A stretch of DNA of 64,000 nucleotides from positions 62,001 to 126,000 of the forward strand of contig JAWLCA010000006.1 in assembly GCA_041687395.1 (NCBI GenBank). The letters run 5' to 3'. Made by a program: the position numbers and the translations under genes. A model generated the notes under the pieces. The model did no database searches, was not told the DNA's origin, and was given only the letters and a program-made list of their open reading frames with translations. Below are positions 35,989 to 43,830 of this stretch, piece after piece; position 1 is the first letter of the stretch; each line of letters opens with the position of its first letter. Origin of the DNA: JAWLCA01 sp041687395 (GTDB taxonomy: Bacteria > Pseudomonadota > Alphaproteobacteria > Rhodobacterales > Rhodobacteraceae).

Positions 35989-36369
35989 ATGCCGCTTTAC
36001 GAGCATGTCTTCATCGCGCGTCAGGATCTGTCCAGCGCGCAGGCCGAAGGTCTGATCGACCACTTCGGCGCCGTCCTTTCCGACAACGGCGGCCAGATCG
36101 TCGAAAAGGAATACTGGGGCGTCAAGACGATGGCCTACAAGATCAACAAGAACCGCAAGGGGCACTACGCCTTCCTGAAAACCGACGCGCCCTCGGCCGC
36201 GGTGCAGGAGATGGAACGCCTGATGCGCCTGCATGACGACGTGATGCGCGTATTGACCATCAAGGTCGACGAGCATGCCGAAGGCCCGTCCGTGCAGATG
36301 CAGAAGCGCGATGATCGCGACCGTGGTGACCGCGGCGATCGTGGTGATCGTGGCGACCGTCGTCGCTAA
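35989..36369 (+). CDS. rpsF: 30S ribosomal protein S6
   Basis: S6 binds the central domain of 16S rRNA together with S18. The 126-residue protein starts MPLYEHVFIAR and shows YWGVKTMAYKINKNRKGHY and MRLHDDVMRVLT, all S6 marks. The C-terminus ends in a repetitive tail of Arg-Gly-Asp triplets (four close copies of RGD), longer than in the E. coli protein. The ATG at 35989 has TGGAG upstream; the frame extends back to 35776 without conservation. rpsR follows after 26 bases. Confidence 0.95.
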   Translation: MPLYEHVFIARQDLSSAQAEGLIDHFGAVLSDNGGQIVEKEYWGVKTMAYKINKNRKGHYAFLKTDAPSAAVQEMERLMRLHDDVMRVLTIKVDEHAEGPSVQMQKRDDRDRGDRGDRGDRGDRRR

Positions 36370-36395
36370 GTCCAGGTTCAGGAAAGGATCGAAAC

Positions 36396-36623
36396 ATGGC
36401 CACCAAACCGTTTTTCCGCCGCCGCAAGGTCTGCCCCTTCTCGGGCGACAACGCACCCGCGATCGACTACAAGGACGTGCGTCTGCTGCAGCGATACGTT
36501 TCCGAGCGCGGCAAGATCGTGCCGTCGCGAATCACCGCCGTCTCGGCCAAGAAGCAACGCGAACTGGCGCAGGCGATCAAGCGCGCGCGCTTCCTCGCCC
36601 TGCTGCCCTATGCCGTGAAGTAA
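36396..36623 (+). CDS. rpsR: 30S ribosomal protein S18
   Basis: S18 pairs with S6 on the platform of the small subunit. The 75-residue basic protein shows the typical FFRRRKVCPFSG start, IDYKDVRLLQRYVSERGKI and the C-terminal arginine-rich RARFLALLPYAVK in short overlapping motifs. It is the middle gene of rpsF-rpsR-rplI. Confidence 0.97.
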   Translation: MATKPFFRRRKVCPFSGDNAPAIDYKDVRLLQRYVSERGKIVPSRITAVSAKKQRELAQAIKRARFLALLPYAVK

Positions 36624-36635
36624 GGAGACGAAATC

Positions 36636-37205
36636 ATGCAAGTCATCCTGCTGGAACGCGTAGCCAAGCTTGGCCAGATGGGCGAAGTGGTGAACGTGAA
36701 GCCGGGCTTCGCCCGCAACTTCCTGCTGCCGCAAGGCAAGGCGCTGCGCGCGTCGGAAGCCAACGTGAAGGCTTTCGAAGCGCAGAAGGCGCAGCTTGAA
36801 GCCCGTAACCTGGAGACGAAAAAGGAAGCCGAGGCTCTGGCCGAAAAGCTGGACGGCCAGACATTCGTCGTCATTCGCTCCGCCTCGGACGGCGGTGCGC
36901 TCTACGGGTCGGTCACCACCCGCGACGCGGCCGACGCGGCCACCGAAGCCGGGTTCACCGTGGCCCGTGCCCAAGTCGTGCTGACGACGCCGATCAAGGA
37001 ACTGGGGCTGCACAACGTCTCGGTCATCCTGCACCCCGAAGTCGCCGCAGCGATCACGCTGAACGTCGCCCGCTCGACCGAAGAGGCCGAGCTTCAGGCG
37101 TCGGGCAAGTCGATTCAGGAACTCGCAGCCGAGGAAGAAGCCGCCGCCGAGTTCGAAATCGCGGAACTGTTCGACGAGATCGGCAGCGCGTCGGAAGAAG
37201 AGTGA
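36636..37205 (+). CDS. rplI: 50S ribosomal protein L9
   Basis: L9 has two RNA-binding globular domains joined by a long helix at the base of the L1 stalk. The 189-residue protein starts MQVILLERVAKLGQMG, with VKPGFARNFLLPQGKA and the linker helix around residues 40-75. An acidic C-terminal tail of about 40 residues rich in Glu and Ala extends past the length of E. coli L9 (149), a common feature in alphaproteobacteria. AAGGAGA precedes the ATG. Confidence 0.96.
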   Translation: MQVILLERVAKLGQMGEVVNVKPGFARNFLLPQGKALRASEANVKAFEAQKAQLEARNLETKKEAEALAEKLDGQTFVVIRSASDGGALYGSVTTRDAADAATEAGFTVARAQVVLTTPIKELGLHNVSVILHPEVAAAITLNVARSTEEAELQASGKSIQELAAEEEAAAEFEIAELFDEIGSASEEE

Positions 37206-37233
37206 TCGCAGCGCGGCCCGCGCCGCGTCGGCA

Positions 37234-37269
37234 GAAAAAGACGCCGCCCCGGAACCACCGGGGCGGCGT
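37234..37269. terminator. Hairpin terminator between convergent rplI and the GGCT gene
   Basis: A perfect 12-bp stem ACGCCGCCCCGG / CCGGGGCGGCGT closes on AACCA. On the minus strand it runs into CTTTTTC, giving a good terminator for the cyclotransferase-like gene. On the plus strand the T-run is poor, but the stem may still end rplI transcripts. Confidence 0.75.
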
Positions 37270-37272
37270 TCG

Positions 37273-37704
37273 TCATTCTGCCGATGCCGGCTCCATCAGA
37301 CGATAGACCCAGGCCATCGACCCATCCGTCAGACGCAGCAACTCACGATCATAGCGCAGACCGAACTCCTCGTAGCGATCGAGGCGCTGCATGCTATCGG
37401 CATCGACCACGAAGACACGACCCGGCACTTGCGCCGCCGGATCCTTGACCAGATTGCGCCCGACGCGCCGAAATCCGCCCAATTCCGCCGCGCGTGACGG
37501 CGCAGGTCGGCCGATGACGAACAAGCGGACAAGGGGGTTGGCGAGCGTGGCATAGCCGAACACCGAATGCGGCCCTTCGGTGACCGGAACCGCCTGGGCG
37601 GGAAGGTCTGGCAGGTAGAACGGGGCATGACGCACGATACCCCAGCCCACCAGAGTGACCATGACCAGCACCAGAAGCAGGCGCCGCAGTATCGGTCTGC
37701 CCAT
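37273..37704 (-). CDS. Gamma-glutamylcyclotransferase (AIG2-like) family protein, membrane-anchored
   Basis: The 143-residue protein has an N-terminal hydrophobic helix (LLLVLVMVTLVGWGIV) that should anchor it or act as an uncleaved signal. A compact GGCT/AIG2-like domain follows, with the nucleotide-type loop VFGYATLANP, the GFRRVGRNL segment and LDRYEEFGLRYDR. The glutamate in LDRYE is in the place of the family's catalytic acid. Members release 5-oxoproline from gamma-glutamyl amines, but its substrate is unknown. It is divergent from the amidoligase with 139 bases between start codons. Confidence 0.82.
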   Translation of the reverse strand: MGRPILRRLLLVLVMVTLVGWGIVRHAPFYLPDLPAQAVPVTEGPHSVFGYATLANPLVRLFVIGRPAPSRAAELGGFRRVGRNLVKDPAAQVPGRVFVVDADSMQRLDRYEEFGLRYDRELLRLTDGSMAWVYRLMEPASAE

Positions 37705-37843
37705 CGGTCAACTCCCCAGGAATTCCCCGCCGTCGCACCTGCTTAACGCAGCATGGCGGCGGCTAAAACGAGGACGCGCATGTTCGGCGTGGCAAACTGC
37801 TGAACGAGGGGCTACTTCTCGGGCGAGGGCAAGGACGGTGGAG

Positions 37844-38821
37844 ATGGAAAGCGAAGTCATCGAGCACATCGCAAAAGATCGATTCTGGCCGCTGCCCTGG
37901 CCGGATCGCATTGACGGGGCTCCGCGGCGGACGGGGGTGGAGATCGAATTCGCCGGATTGTCCATGCGCGACGCAGCCGAGATCGTGCACAGCCTCTGGG
38001 GGGGCGATATCTCCAGTTCTGCCGACGATCTGAAGGTTGCGGGAACCTGTGTCGGCGATGTGATCGTCGAACGCGACACAGCGCTGACCGCAGAGGGCAT
38101 TGAAGGCCTGCTGAGGAGCGCGCTGGGGGACCTTGTGCCGATCGAAGTCGTCACGCCCCCGCTGCACCCGGACACCCTCCCCGAAACCGATCGCCTCGTG
38201 CTTATGCTGCGTCAGGCGGGCGCCCGCGGCACGCGCGACAGCATTGCCTTTGGCTTCGGCGTGCATCTGAATCCCGAGGTTGTCGATACCACCGCAGATG
38301 CAATCCTGCCCACGGTGCGTGCCTACGGGCTGCTGGAGGACTGGCTGCGGAGCGCCGACCCGATCGACCCGTCGCGGCGCCTGTTGCCGTTCGTCGGTCC
38401 CTGGCCACGCGGCTTTGTCGACCTGTTGGCGTCCGAGGCGGCCGAGTGGGCACTGGATGATTTGACACGCAGCTATCTGGCCCAAACGCCCACGCGCAAT
38501 CGTGGCCTCGACCTGTTACCCCTTCTGGAGTATCTGGCGCCCGAATCCGTGCGGAAAGCACTGCCGGAAGGTCAGGCCAAGGGCGGACGCCCGACTTGGC
38601 ACTACCGATTGCCGGGCGCGCGGATCGACGAACCGGACTGGACAATCGCCTACGAATGGAACCGCTGGTGCATCGTCGAACGGGTGGCAGCACGCGCGGG
38701 TCTTCTGGACGAATTGTCCCGCGGCTGGCAGGAGCACCGCGCGGCGCTGACGACGCTGCGCGGGGATTGGGCGCGCCATGTCGAAGAGCTGTTGCAGGGC
38801 GCGGAGATCTGGACGGGATGA
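37844..38821 (+). CDS. Putative amidoligase (glutamine synthetase-fold COOH-NH2 ligase)
   Basis: The 325-residue protein matches the Amidoligase_2 family, whose glutamine-synthetase-like fold is predicted to form amide bonds using ATP. Visible marks are RRTGVEIEFAGLS with acidic metal-type residues E33 and E35, VIVERDTAL, a second acidic strand IEVVTPPL, and GFGVHLNPEV. The ATG at 37844 has AAGGACGG upstream; the frame runs back to 37655 across the divergent promoter. It overlaps the class-I amidotransferase gene as ATGA. The two are surely co-translated, and a GGCT gene is divergent, matching predicted ligation neighbourhoods. Confidence 0.82.
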   Translation: MESEVIEHIAKDRFWPLPWPDRIDGAPRRTGVEIEFAGLSMRDAAEIVHSLWGGDISSSADDLKVAGTCVGDVIVERDTALTAEGIEGLLRSALGDLVPIEVVTPPLHPDTLPETDRLVLMLRQAGARGTRDSIAFGFGVHLNPEVVDTTADAILPTVRAYGLLEDWLRSADPIDPSRRLLPFVGPWPRGFVDLLASEAAEWALDDLTRSYLAQTPTRNRGLDLLPLLEYLAPESVRKALPEGQAKGGRPTWHYRLPGARIDEPDWTIAYEWNRWCIVERVAARAGLLDELSRGWQEHRAALTTLRGDWARHVEELLQGAEIWTG

Positions 38822-39483
38822 CTCCCCGGATCGGTGTCACCAGTTCTCGACGTTCCGGCTGGCGGATCTTTCCATTGATTGCGCTCAACCTCTGGCTTGC
38901 CGGTGGGCGCGGCGTACGCTGGGACACCTCGCGCGAGGCCGATATTTCTGCGGTAGACGGGCTGATCGTCGGCGGTGGAGATGACATTTCGCCGGATCTC
39001 TACAAGGGCGAACTGGTCGCCTCCGCCCGGCTGGACCCTGAACGCGACGCACTGGAGCGGCGGCTGGTGATCGAGGCGCTGCGCGTTGGAAAGCCGGTTC
39101 TGGGGATCTGCCGTGGCGCGCAGATGATCAACGTGGCCCTGGGAGGCAACCTGCATCAGGACGCTTACGGACACTATGCCGACAGCCCCTACCTGCGAAC
39201 GGTCCTGCCGCGCAAGACCGTGAATGTCGTTGTGGGAACGCAACTTGCGCGTTTGGCGGGAACAGACCCGATGCGGGTCAATGCGTTGCACACGCAAGCG
39301 GTGAACCGCCTGGGAGAAGGGCTGGCCGTGGCGGCATTGGACAGCGGCGGAATGATCCAGGGAATCGAGCGGGTGACGGCGCCGTTCGCCATGGGGGTGC
39401 AATGGCACCCGGAACATCTGTTCTACGCTAGACGGCAGCGCGCGCTCTTCCGGGCGCTTGTGCGGGCCGCAATCGCGCGTTGA
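38818..39483 (+). CDS. Class-I glutamine amidotransferase / peptidase C26-like protein
   Basis: The 221-residue protein resembles PuuD-type gamma-glutamyl hydrolases. It has the DGLIVGGGDDISPDLY oxyanion region, the nucleophile Cys98 in GICRGAQMINVALGG, and the His197-Glu199 pair in QWHPEH, so the catalytic triad is complete. Such enzymes cut gamma-glutamyl bonds or supply ammonia. Coupling to the amidoligase by an ATGA overlap suggests that it either trims or feeds the ligase product. The frame runs back to 38596 inside the amidoligase gene and is not coding there. Confidence 0.88.
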   Translation: MTPRIGVTSSRRSGWRIFPLIALNLWLAGGRGVRWDTSREADISAVDGLIVGGGDDISPDLYKGELVASARLDPERDALERRLVIEALRVGKPVLGICRGAQMINVALGGNLHQDAYGHYADSPYLRTVLPRKTVNVVVGTQLARLAGTDPMRVNALHTQAVNRLGEGLAVAALDSGGMIQGIERVTAPFAMGVQWHPEHLFYARRQRALFRALVRAAIAR

Positions 39484-39500
39484 CAGGCAAGAACACGACT

Positions 39501-39542
39501 GAAGTGCGGGCCCCAGTCGATGAAGTGCAGGCCCCAGTCGAA
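39501..39542. repeat. Tandem 21-bp repeat between the amidotransferase gene and ctrA
   Basis: Two adjacent 21-base units starting GAAGTGC and containing GGCCCCAGTCGA differ at one internal position and at the last base. They lie just after the amidotransferase stop and 20 bases before the convergent ctrA stop. A six-pair stem CGACTG / CAGTCG (39496-39501 with 39514-39519) can form over the first unit. Confidence 0.75.
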
Positions 39543-39562
39543 CCGAAGCACAGGGCGACGGG

Positions 39563-40276
39563 TTACGCGCCCATCGCCACGCGTTTCTCTGCCTGCGTCG
39601 GCACCGGATCGCGCAGCACGTAGCCGCGGCCCCAGACGGTCTCGATATAGTTGTCGCCGCCGGTCGCCTCTGCCAGCTTCTTGCGCAACTTGCAGATGAA
39701 CACGTCGATGATTTTCAACTCGGGTTCGTCCATCCCGCCGTAGAGATGGTTGAGGAACATCTCCTTCGTCAGGGTCGTCCCCTTCCGCAGGCTCAGAAGT
39801 TCCAGCATCTGGTATTCCTTGCCGGTCAGGTGCACGGTCTTGCCGCCGACATCCACGGTCTTTGCGTCCAGGTTGACGTTGACCTTGCCGGTGCGGATCA
39901 CGGATTGCGCATGACCCTTGGAGCGGCGGATGATCGCATGGATTCGGGCGACCAGTTCCTCGCGGTGGAACGGCTTCGTAAGGTAGTCGTCAGCGCCGAA
40001 GCCGAAGCCCTTGATCTTGTTGTCCGTATCGTCCGAGCCCGACAAGATGAGGATCGGTGTGTCCACCTTGGCAAGGCGCAACTGCCGCAGCACTTCGTGC
40101 CCGTTCATGTCTGGCAAATTCAGGTCAAGAAGGATCAGGTCATAGTCGTAAAGCTTGGCCAGATCGATCCCTTCTTCGCCCAAGTCGGTGCAGTATACAT
40201 TAAGGTTCGCATGCGTCAGCATCAACTCGATGCTGCGCGACGTGGTCGGATCATCTTCCACCAAGAGAACGCGCAT
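39563..40276 (-). CDS. ctrA: Cell cycle response regulator CtrA
   Basis: CtrA is the OmpR-type master regulator of the alphaproteobacteria; in Rhodobacterales it controls motility, gene transfer agents and related traits. The 237-residue protein has a receiver domain with phospho-acceptor Asp51 (LLDLNLPDMNG) and K-containing LTKPFHREE, and a winged-helix domain with LTGKEYQMLELL and VWGRGYVLRDP. A CtrA-like TTAA-N7-TTAC box lies about 60 bases upstream, consistent with autoregulation. sciP, encoding its known inhibitor, is directly upstream on the same strand. Confidence 0.97.
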   Translation of the reverse strand: MRVLLVEDDPTTSRSIELMLTHANLNVYCTDLGEEGIDLAKLYDYDLILLDLNLPDMNGHEVLRQLRLAKVDTPILILSGSDDTDNKIKGFGFGADDYLTKPFHREELVARIHAIIRRSKGHAQSVIRTGKVNVNLDAKTVDVGGKTVHLTGKEYQMLELLSLRKGTTLTKEMFLNHLYGGMDEPELKIIDVFICKLRKKLAEATGGDNYIETVWGRGYVLRDPVPTQAEKRVAMGA

Positions 40277-40328
40277 TGATAAAACTCCGCTTCTGGCTCT
40301 TCAACAGCGCGATGCTGTCGAAGATTGG

Positions 40329-40343
40329 TTAACTGCACGTTAC
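40329..40343 (-). promoter_or_regulatory. CtrA-type box upstream of ctrA
   Basis: TTAA-CTGCACG-TTAC matches the CtrA consensus TTAA-N7-TTAA at seven of eight positions. It lies 53 to 67 bases upstream of the ctrA start, between sciP and ctrA. Autoregulation by CtrA is established in Caulobacter; here it is inferred. Confidence 0.5.
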
Positions 40344-40370
40344 TCTGGCAGAGCGGAGAGAAAAAACAAC

Positions 40371-40649
40371 CTAAAGTTGTCGCCACTTCTGAATCTGTGT
40401 GACTTTGAGGCCATTTTCACCATGCGCGCGGGCTGCGGATTCCCAGATTGCAAATTCCTCTTCCGACAACCCGTAATGATCCAGCGCCCATTTACGGCTG
40501 ACAAGGCCGTGCCGAACTGCCGAGACGACCTTGGACTTGCGACTGGCAACCCAGCGGCGCGTATCGTTCGGCGGCAGGTCCGCACGGGTCAGGATGCTGC
40601 CATCCGGAAGGGTTACGGATCGTGGGCCGTCCACTTTCTTCAGATACAT
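40371..40649 (-). CDS. sciP: CtrA inhibitor SciP (DUF1153)
   Basis: The 92-residue protein is a DUF1153 member, the family of Caulobacter SciP, which binds CtrA and blocks transcription activation. Marks are LPDGSILTRADLPPNDTRRWV in overlapping short motifs, the helix-turn-helix-like SRKSKVVSAVRHGL and the C-terminal GENGLKVTQIQKWR. It lies directly upstream of ctrA on the same strand, 94 bases from it, a conserved arrangement in this order. The start has only a weak ribosome site (GGGGGTGAG). Confidence 0.9.
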   Translation of the reverse strand: MYLKKVDGPRSVTLPDGSILTRADLPPNDTRRWVASRKSKVVSAVRHGLVSRKWALDHYGLSEEEFAIWESAARAHGENGLKVTQIQKWRQL

Positions 40650-40718
40650 GTCTCACCCCCATCTCGGTCCCGGCGGCCATGCTGAAAGAACGCGCTTAAA
40701 GAGAAATGAAACATGCCA

Positions 40719-40746
40719 TTGAGTCTGTTTCGCATTTTCCTATATT
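40719..40746 (+). promoter_or_regulatory. Sigma-70-type promoter for mnmA
   Basis: TTGAGT and TATATT are separated by 16 bases. Transcription would begin near 40752, which excludes the in-frame start at 40706 and supports the mnmA start at 40769. Confidence 0.6.
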
Positions 40747-40768
40747 CCGCAGGATAATGGAGAACGTC

Positions 40769-41926
40769 ATGCCACTAGACACACGCCCCCTTAATTCACT
40801 GGGCTTTGCGCGCCCGCCTGCGGAAACGCGGGTGGTGGTGGCCATGTCCGGGGGCGTGGATTCCTCGGTAGTGGCGGCCATGCTGGCCGACGAGGGGTAT
40901 GACGTAGTGGGCGTGACCCTGCAGCTTTACGACCACGGAGCGGCGCTGGCGAAGAAGGGGGCCTGCTGCGCAGGCCGGGACATCCACGACGCACGCCGCG
41001 TTGCCGAGACGATGGGCTTCCCGCATTACGTGCTGGACTATGAGAACGCGTTCCGCGAGTCGGTTATCGACGAATTTGCCGATGCCTACCTTGCCGGCGC
41101 GACACCCGTGCCTTGCATCCGCTGCAACGAGCGGGTGAAATTCCGCGATCTGTTGGAAACGGCTCGGGATCTGGAGGCTGACTGCATGGCCACCGGGCAC
41201 TACATCCGCCGCATCTCCGGTTCGACGGGTCCGGAACTGCATCGCGCCGCGGATGATTCGCGGGATCAGTCCTATTTCCTGTTCTCCACGACGAGGGAGC
41301 AGTTGGACTATCTGCGCTTTCCCCTGGGCGGGCTGGCGACCAAGGCCGAAACGCGCGCGCTTGCCGCGCGCTATGGACTGCCGGTTGCCGACAAGCCGGA
41401 CAGCCAGGACATCTGTTTTGTACCGAACGGCAACTATGCTGCAGTGATCGAGAAGTTGCGCCCAGGCGCGGCTGATCCTGGCGAGATCGTCGATCTCGAG
41501 GGAACTGTCCTTGGGCGCCACGACGGGGTGATCCATTATACGATCGGGCAGCGGCGGGGATTGGGGATCGGCGGTTTGACAGAGCCGCTGTATGTCGTGC
41601 GGCTTGATCCCGACGCCCGGCGCGTGATTGTCGGTCCTAAACAGGCGCTGGCCACGCGCCGCGTGCCTGTGCGCGAGATCAACTGGCTGGGAGATGCACC
41701 GCTGACGGTGCGTGACGAATGGCCGGTGACGGTGCGCGTCAGGTCAACGCGTGCCCCGGCCCCGGCCATCATTCGTCCCATTGGCGAGACCGAGGCCGAG
41801 GTGGAGCTTCTTGCGTCCGAGGACGGTGTCAGTCCAGGTCAGGCCTGTGTCTTCTACGCCCCCGAGGGAACGCGTGTTCTGGGTGGCGGATGGATCTGGC
41901 GCGGTGCGGCAGGGTCGGTCGGCTGA
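40769..41926 (+). CDS. mnmA: tRNA-specific 2-thiouridylase MnmA
   Basis: MnmA adds sulfur to the wobble uridine (s2U34) of tRNAs for Lys, Glu and Gln. The 385-residue protein has the PP-loop SGGVDSSV, the catalytic cysteines in PVPCIRCNE and DSQDICFVPNG, the tRNA-contact region GHYIRR, and the C-terminal beta-barrel domain with YTIGQRRGLGI. The ATG at 40769 has GGAGA five bases upstream and sits 17 bases after the predicted transcription start; two earlier in-frame ATGs (40706, 40757) are less suitable. It diverges from sciP. Confidence 0.95.
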   Translation: MPLDTRPLNSLGFARPPAETRVVVAMSGGVDSSVVAAMLADEGYDVVGVTLQLYDHGAALAKKGACCAGRDIHDARRVAETMGFPHYVLDYENAFRESVIDEFADAYLAGATPVPCIRCNERVKFRDLLETARDLEADCMATGHYIRRISGSTGPELHRAADDSRDQSYFLFSTTREQLDYLRFPLGGLATKAETRALAARYGLPVADKPDSQDICFVPNGNYAAVIEKLRPGAADPGEIVDLEGTVLGRHDGVIHYTIGQRRGLGIGGLTEPLYVVRLDPDARRVIVGPKQALATRRVPVREINWLGDAPLTVRDEWPVTVRVRSTRAPAPAIIRPIGETEAEVELLASEDGVSPGQACVFYAPEGTRVLGGGWIWRGAAGSVG

Positions 41927-42043
41927 CGGCCGAGGACATGCCCAAAGCCCCACATGCCTTCGGCCAGCCGCTCTCCGCCGCGGGTTTGGAGCAGTTGCGG
42001 CTGGCGCACCTCGTTGGGCCCGTAAGGCCCTGTGAACACTGAA

Positions 42044-43168
42044 ATGACACGAACCCGGCAGATCGTCTTCGACCGTGGGCCAGACGGCTCGCCCTTCGGT
42101 TTCAGCGACCCACGAGAGATCATCCGCGCGGATGAGCCGGCCGACGTGCCGGGGGCGCTGCAGGCCCTTCGCGTGGCGCAGGAAACTGGCCTCTGGCTTG
42201 CCGGCTACGTGAGCTACGAGCTTGGCTACGTCCTTGAGCCGCGACTTGCGTCTCTTCTGCCGGAGGGACGGCGCCACCCGTTGCTTCTGTTCGGCGCGTT
42301 CGAAGCGCCCGCTCCCCCCGCTCCTTGGCCAGAAGGATTTGCTGTCTTGAGTGCACTGCAGCCGCTCTGGTCAGAAGATCGCTATACCGAGGCATTCACT
42401 AGGGCGGCCGACTGGATCGCGGCCGGCGACATCTATCAGGTGAACCTGACCTTCCCACTCACGGCCCAAGCCAAAGGGTCCGCCGAAGCACTGTATGGCG
42501 CACTTTCGCGGCACCAGCCGGTCGGGCACGGCGCCTCTGTCAATCTTGGAGAGGGCCCGAGAATTCTTTCGCGTTCGCCGGAGCTTTTCTTCCGTACCGA
42601 CGCGAAAGGTAGGATCGAAACCGCGCCAATGAAGGGGACTGCGCGCCGCGATGCGGACCCGGTGCGCGATCAGGCACTGCGGGAGGCACTTGCGATCAGC
42701 GAAAAGAACCGCGCCGAGAACCTGATGATCGTCGATCTGTTGCGCAACGATCTGTCGCGGATTTGCGCCGTGGGGTCGGTGCGTGTTCCCGAGATCTATC
42801 AGATCGAAAGCTACGCGACGGTTCATCAGATGATCTCGCGCGTCACCGGACAACTTCTGCCGCGCACGTCGCTGGTGGACATCCTGCACGCGCTGTTTCC
42901 CTGTGGCTCCGTGACCGGCGCCCCAAAGATCCGCGCGATGGAGGTGATCCGCGCGCTGGAGCCACAGCCGCGCGGGGTCTATTGCGGGGCGATCGGCTGG
43001 GCTGCCCCCGACGGACGCGCCGAGTTCAACGTCGCGATCCGCACGCTGAGCCTGTTCGACGACGGCGAGGTTTTGCTGAACGTCGGCGGGGGCATCGTCC
43101 ACGACAGCACCGCCGAAGGAGAATACGAGGAAGCCCTGTGGAAAGCACGCTACGCCAGACTGTCCTGA
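42044..43168 (+). CDS. pabB: Aminodeoxychorismate synthase component I
   Basis: PabB aminates chorismate to 4-amino-4-deoxychorismate for folate synthesis. The 374-residue protein is a chorismate-binding enzyme with AAGDIYQVNLTFPL, SRSPELFF, the lysine-containing PMKGTARR, MIVDLLRNDLSRI and the C-terminal CGSVTGAPKIRAMEVI and GGGIVHDSTAEGEYEE. The start is either ATG 42044 or GTG 42032; neither has a good ribosome site. The 3' end overlaps the next gene by 31 bases. The adjacent PabC-like gene supports PabB over anthranilate or isochorismate synthase. Confidence 0.93.
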   Translation: MTRTRQIVFDRGPDGSPFGFSDPREIIRADEPADVPGALQALRVAQETGLWLAGYVSYELGYVLEPRLASLLPEGRRHPLLLFGAFEAPAPPAPWPEGFAVLSALQPLWSEDRYTEAFTRAADWIAAGDIYQVNLTFPLTAQAKGSAEALYGALSRHQPVGHGASVNLGEGPRILSRSPELFFRTDAKGRIETAPMKGTARRDADPVRDQALREALAISEKNRAENLMIVDLLRNDLSRICAVGSVRVPEIYQIESYATVHQMISRVTGQLLPRTSLVDILHALFPCGSVTGAPKIRAMEVIRALEPQPRGVYCGAIGWAAPDGRAEFNVAIRTLSLFDDGEVLLNVGGGIVHDSTAEGEYEEALWKARYARLS

Positions 43169-43812
43169 CCGATCCGGACCTCCGCGTGATCGAGACGATG
43201 CGCTGGGATGGTGAAAGGGTGGTGCGCCTTGACCGTCACCTCGCGCGCGCGGCGGGCACCTGCGCGGCACTTGGATTCCGCTTTGAACGGGTTGCACTTC
43301 TTCGGAAACTCTCGGCCATCTCCGTTCCTGAACCGTTGCGCGTTCGCGTCCTGCTGAACCGGAACGGAGAGGTCGACGTCACGACTGCCCCCCTGTCCCC
43401 TTCCGCGCCGCACTGGCAGCTTGCCCTGTCTCCCCAAAGGCTTGATCCAGAAGATCCGTGGCTGCGTCACAAGACCACGCACCGCAGCCTTTACGACCGC
43501 ACCAGGGCCGAGATGGTCGGCGGGACGGACGAAGTCATCTTCCTCAATCGTAATGGAGATGTTTGCGAGGGCACGATCACCAACGTCTTCTTCGACCTTG
43601 GCGATGGGTTGCGCACACCGCCGGTCGCTTGCGGAGTTTTGCCGGGCGTGCTGCGTGCGGAGCTACTGGAGCAAGGCGCATGCCGAGAGGAAATCCTGCC
43701 GTTCACCGAACTTCCCGGTGCGCGGCTTTGGGTTGGCAACTCGTTGCGTGGGCTGATTCCGGCGCGCTTGGCGCTTGAAACAGAACAAAGCGTGCCCCAT
43801 AAGCAGGCCTGA
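43138..43812 (+). CDS. pabC: Aminodeoxychorismate lyase-like class IV aminotransferase
   Basis: This 224-residue fold-type IV PLP protein probably releases pyruvate from aminodeoxychorismate to give 4-aminobenzoate. The PLP lysine is expected in LRHKTTHRSLYD, and the cofactor glutamate and phosphate-binding parts are in EVIFLNRNGDVCEGTITNVFF and GVLPGVLRAELL (short overlapping motifs). It is shorter than E. coli PabC (269), mainly at the N-terminus. The GTG at 43138 lies within pabB, with GAGGAAG upstream; the open frame extends further back, antisense to nothing but wholly inside pabB. The link with pabB supports the role. Confidence 0.85.
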   Translation: MESTLRQTVLTDPDLRVIETMRWDGERVVRLDRHLARAAGTCAALGFRFERVALLRKLSAISVPEPLRVRVLLNRNGEVDVTTAPLSPSAPHWQLALSPQRLDPEDPWLRHKTTHRSLYDRTRAEMVGGTDEVIFLNRNGDVCEGTITNVFFDLGDGLRTPPVACGVLPGVLRAELLEQGACREEILPFTELPGARLWVGNSLRGLIPARLALETEQSVPHKQA

Positions 43813-43830
43813 TTATGCAACAGAAGCGTC

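Noticed and set aside
37705..37843. Extended amidoligase start at 37655
   Set aside because: The extra 63 residues are Arg/Ser-rich, overlap the divergent cyclotransferase gene and its promoter region, and precede the family-like start at 37844.
41927..42043. Short possible 33-codon frame between mnmA and pabB
   Set aside because: It starts ATGCCCAAAG at 41938 but has no ribosome site and no recognisable similarity, and the gap is only 117 bases.
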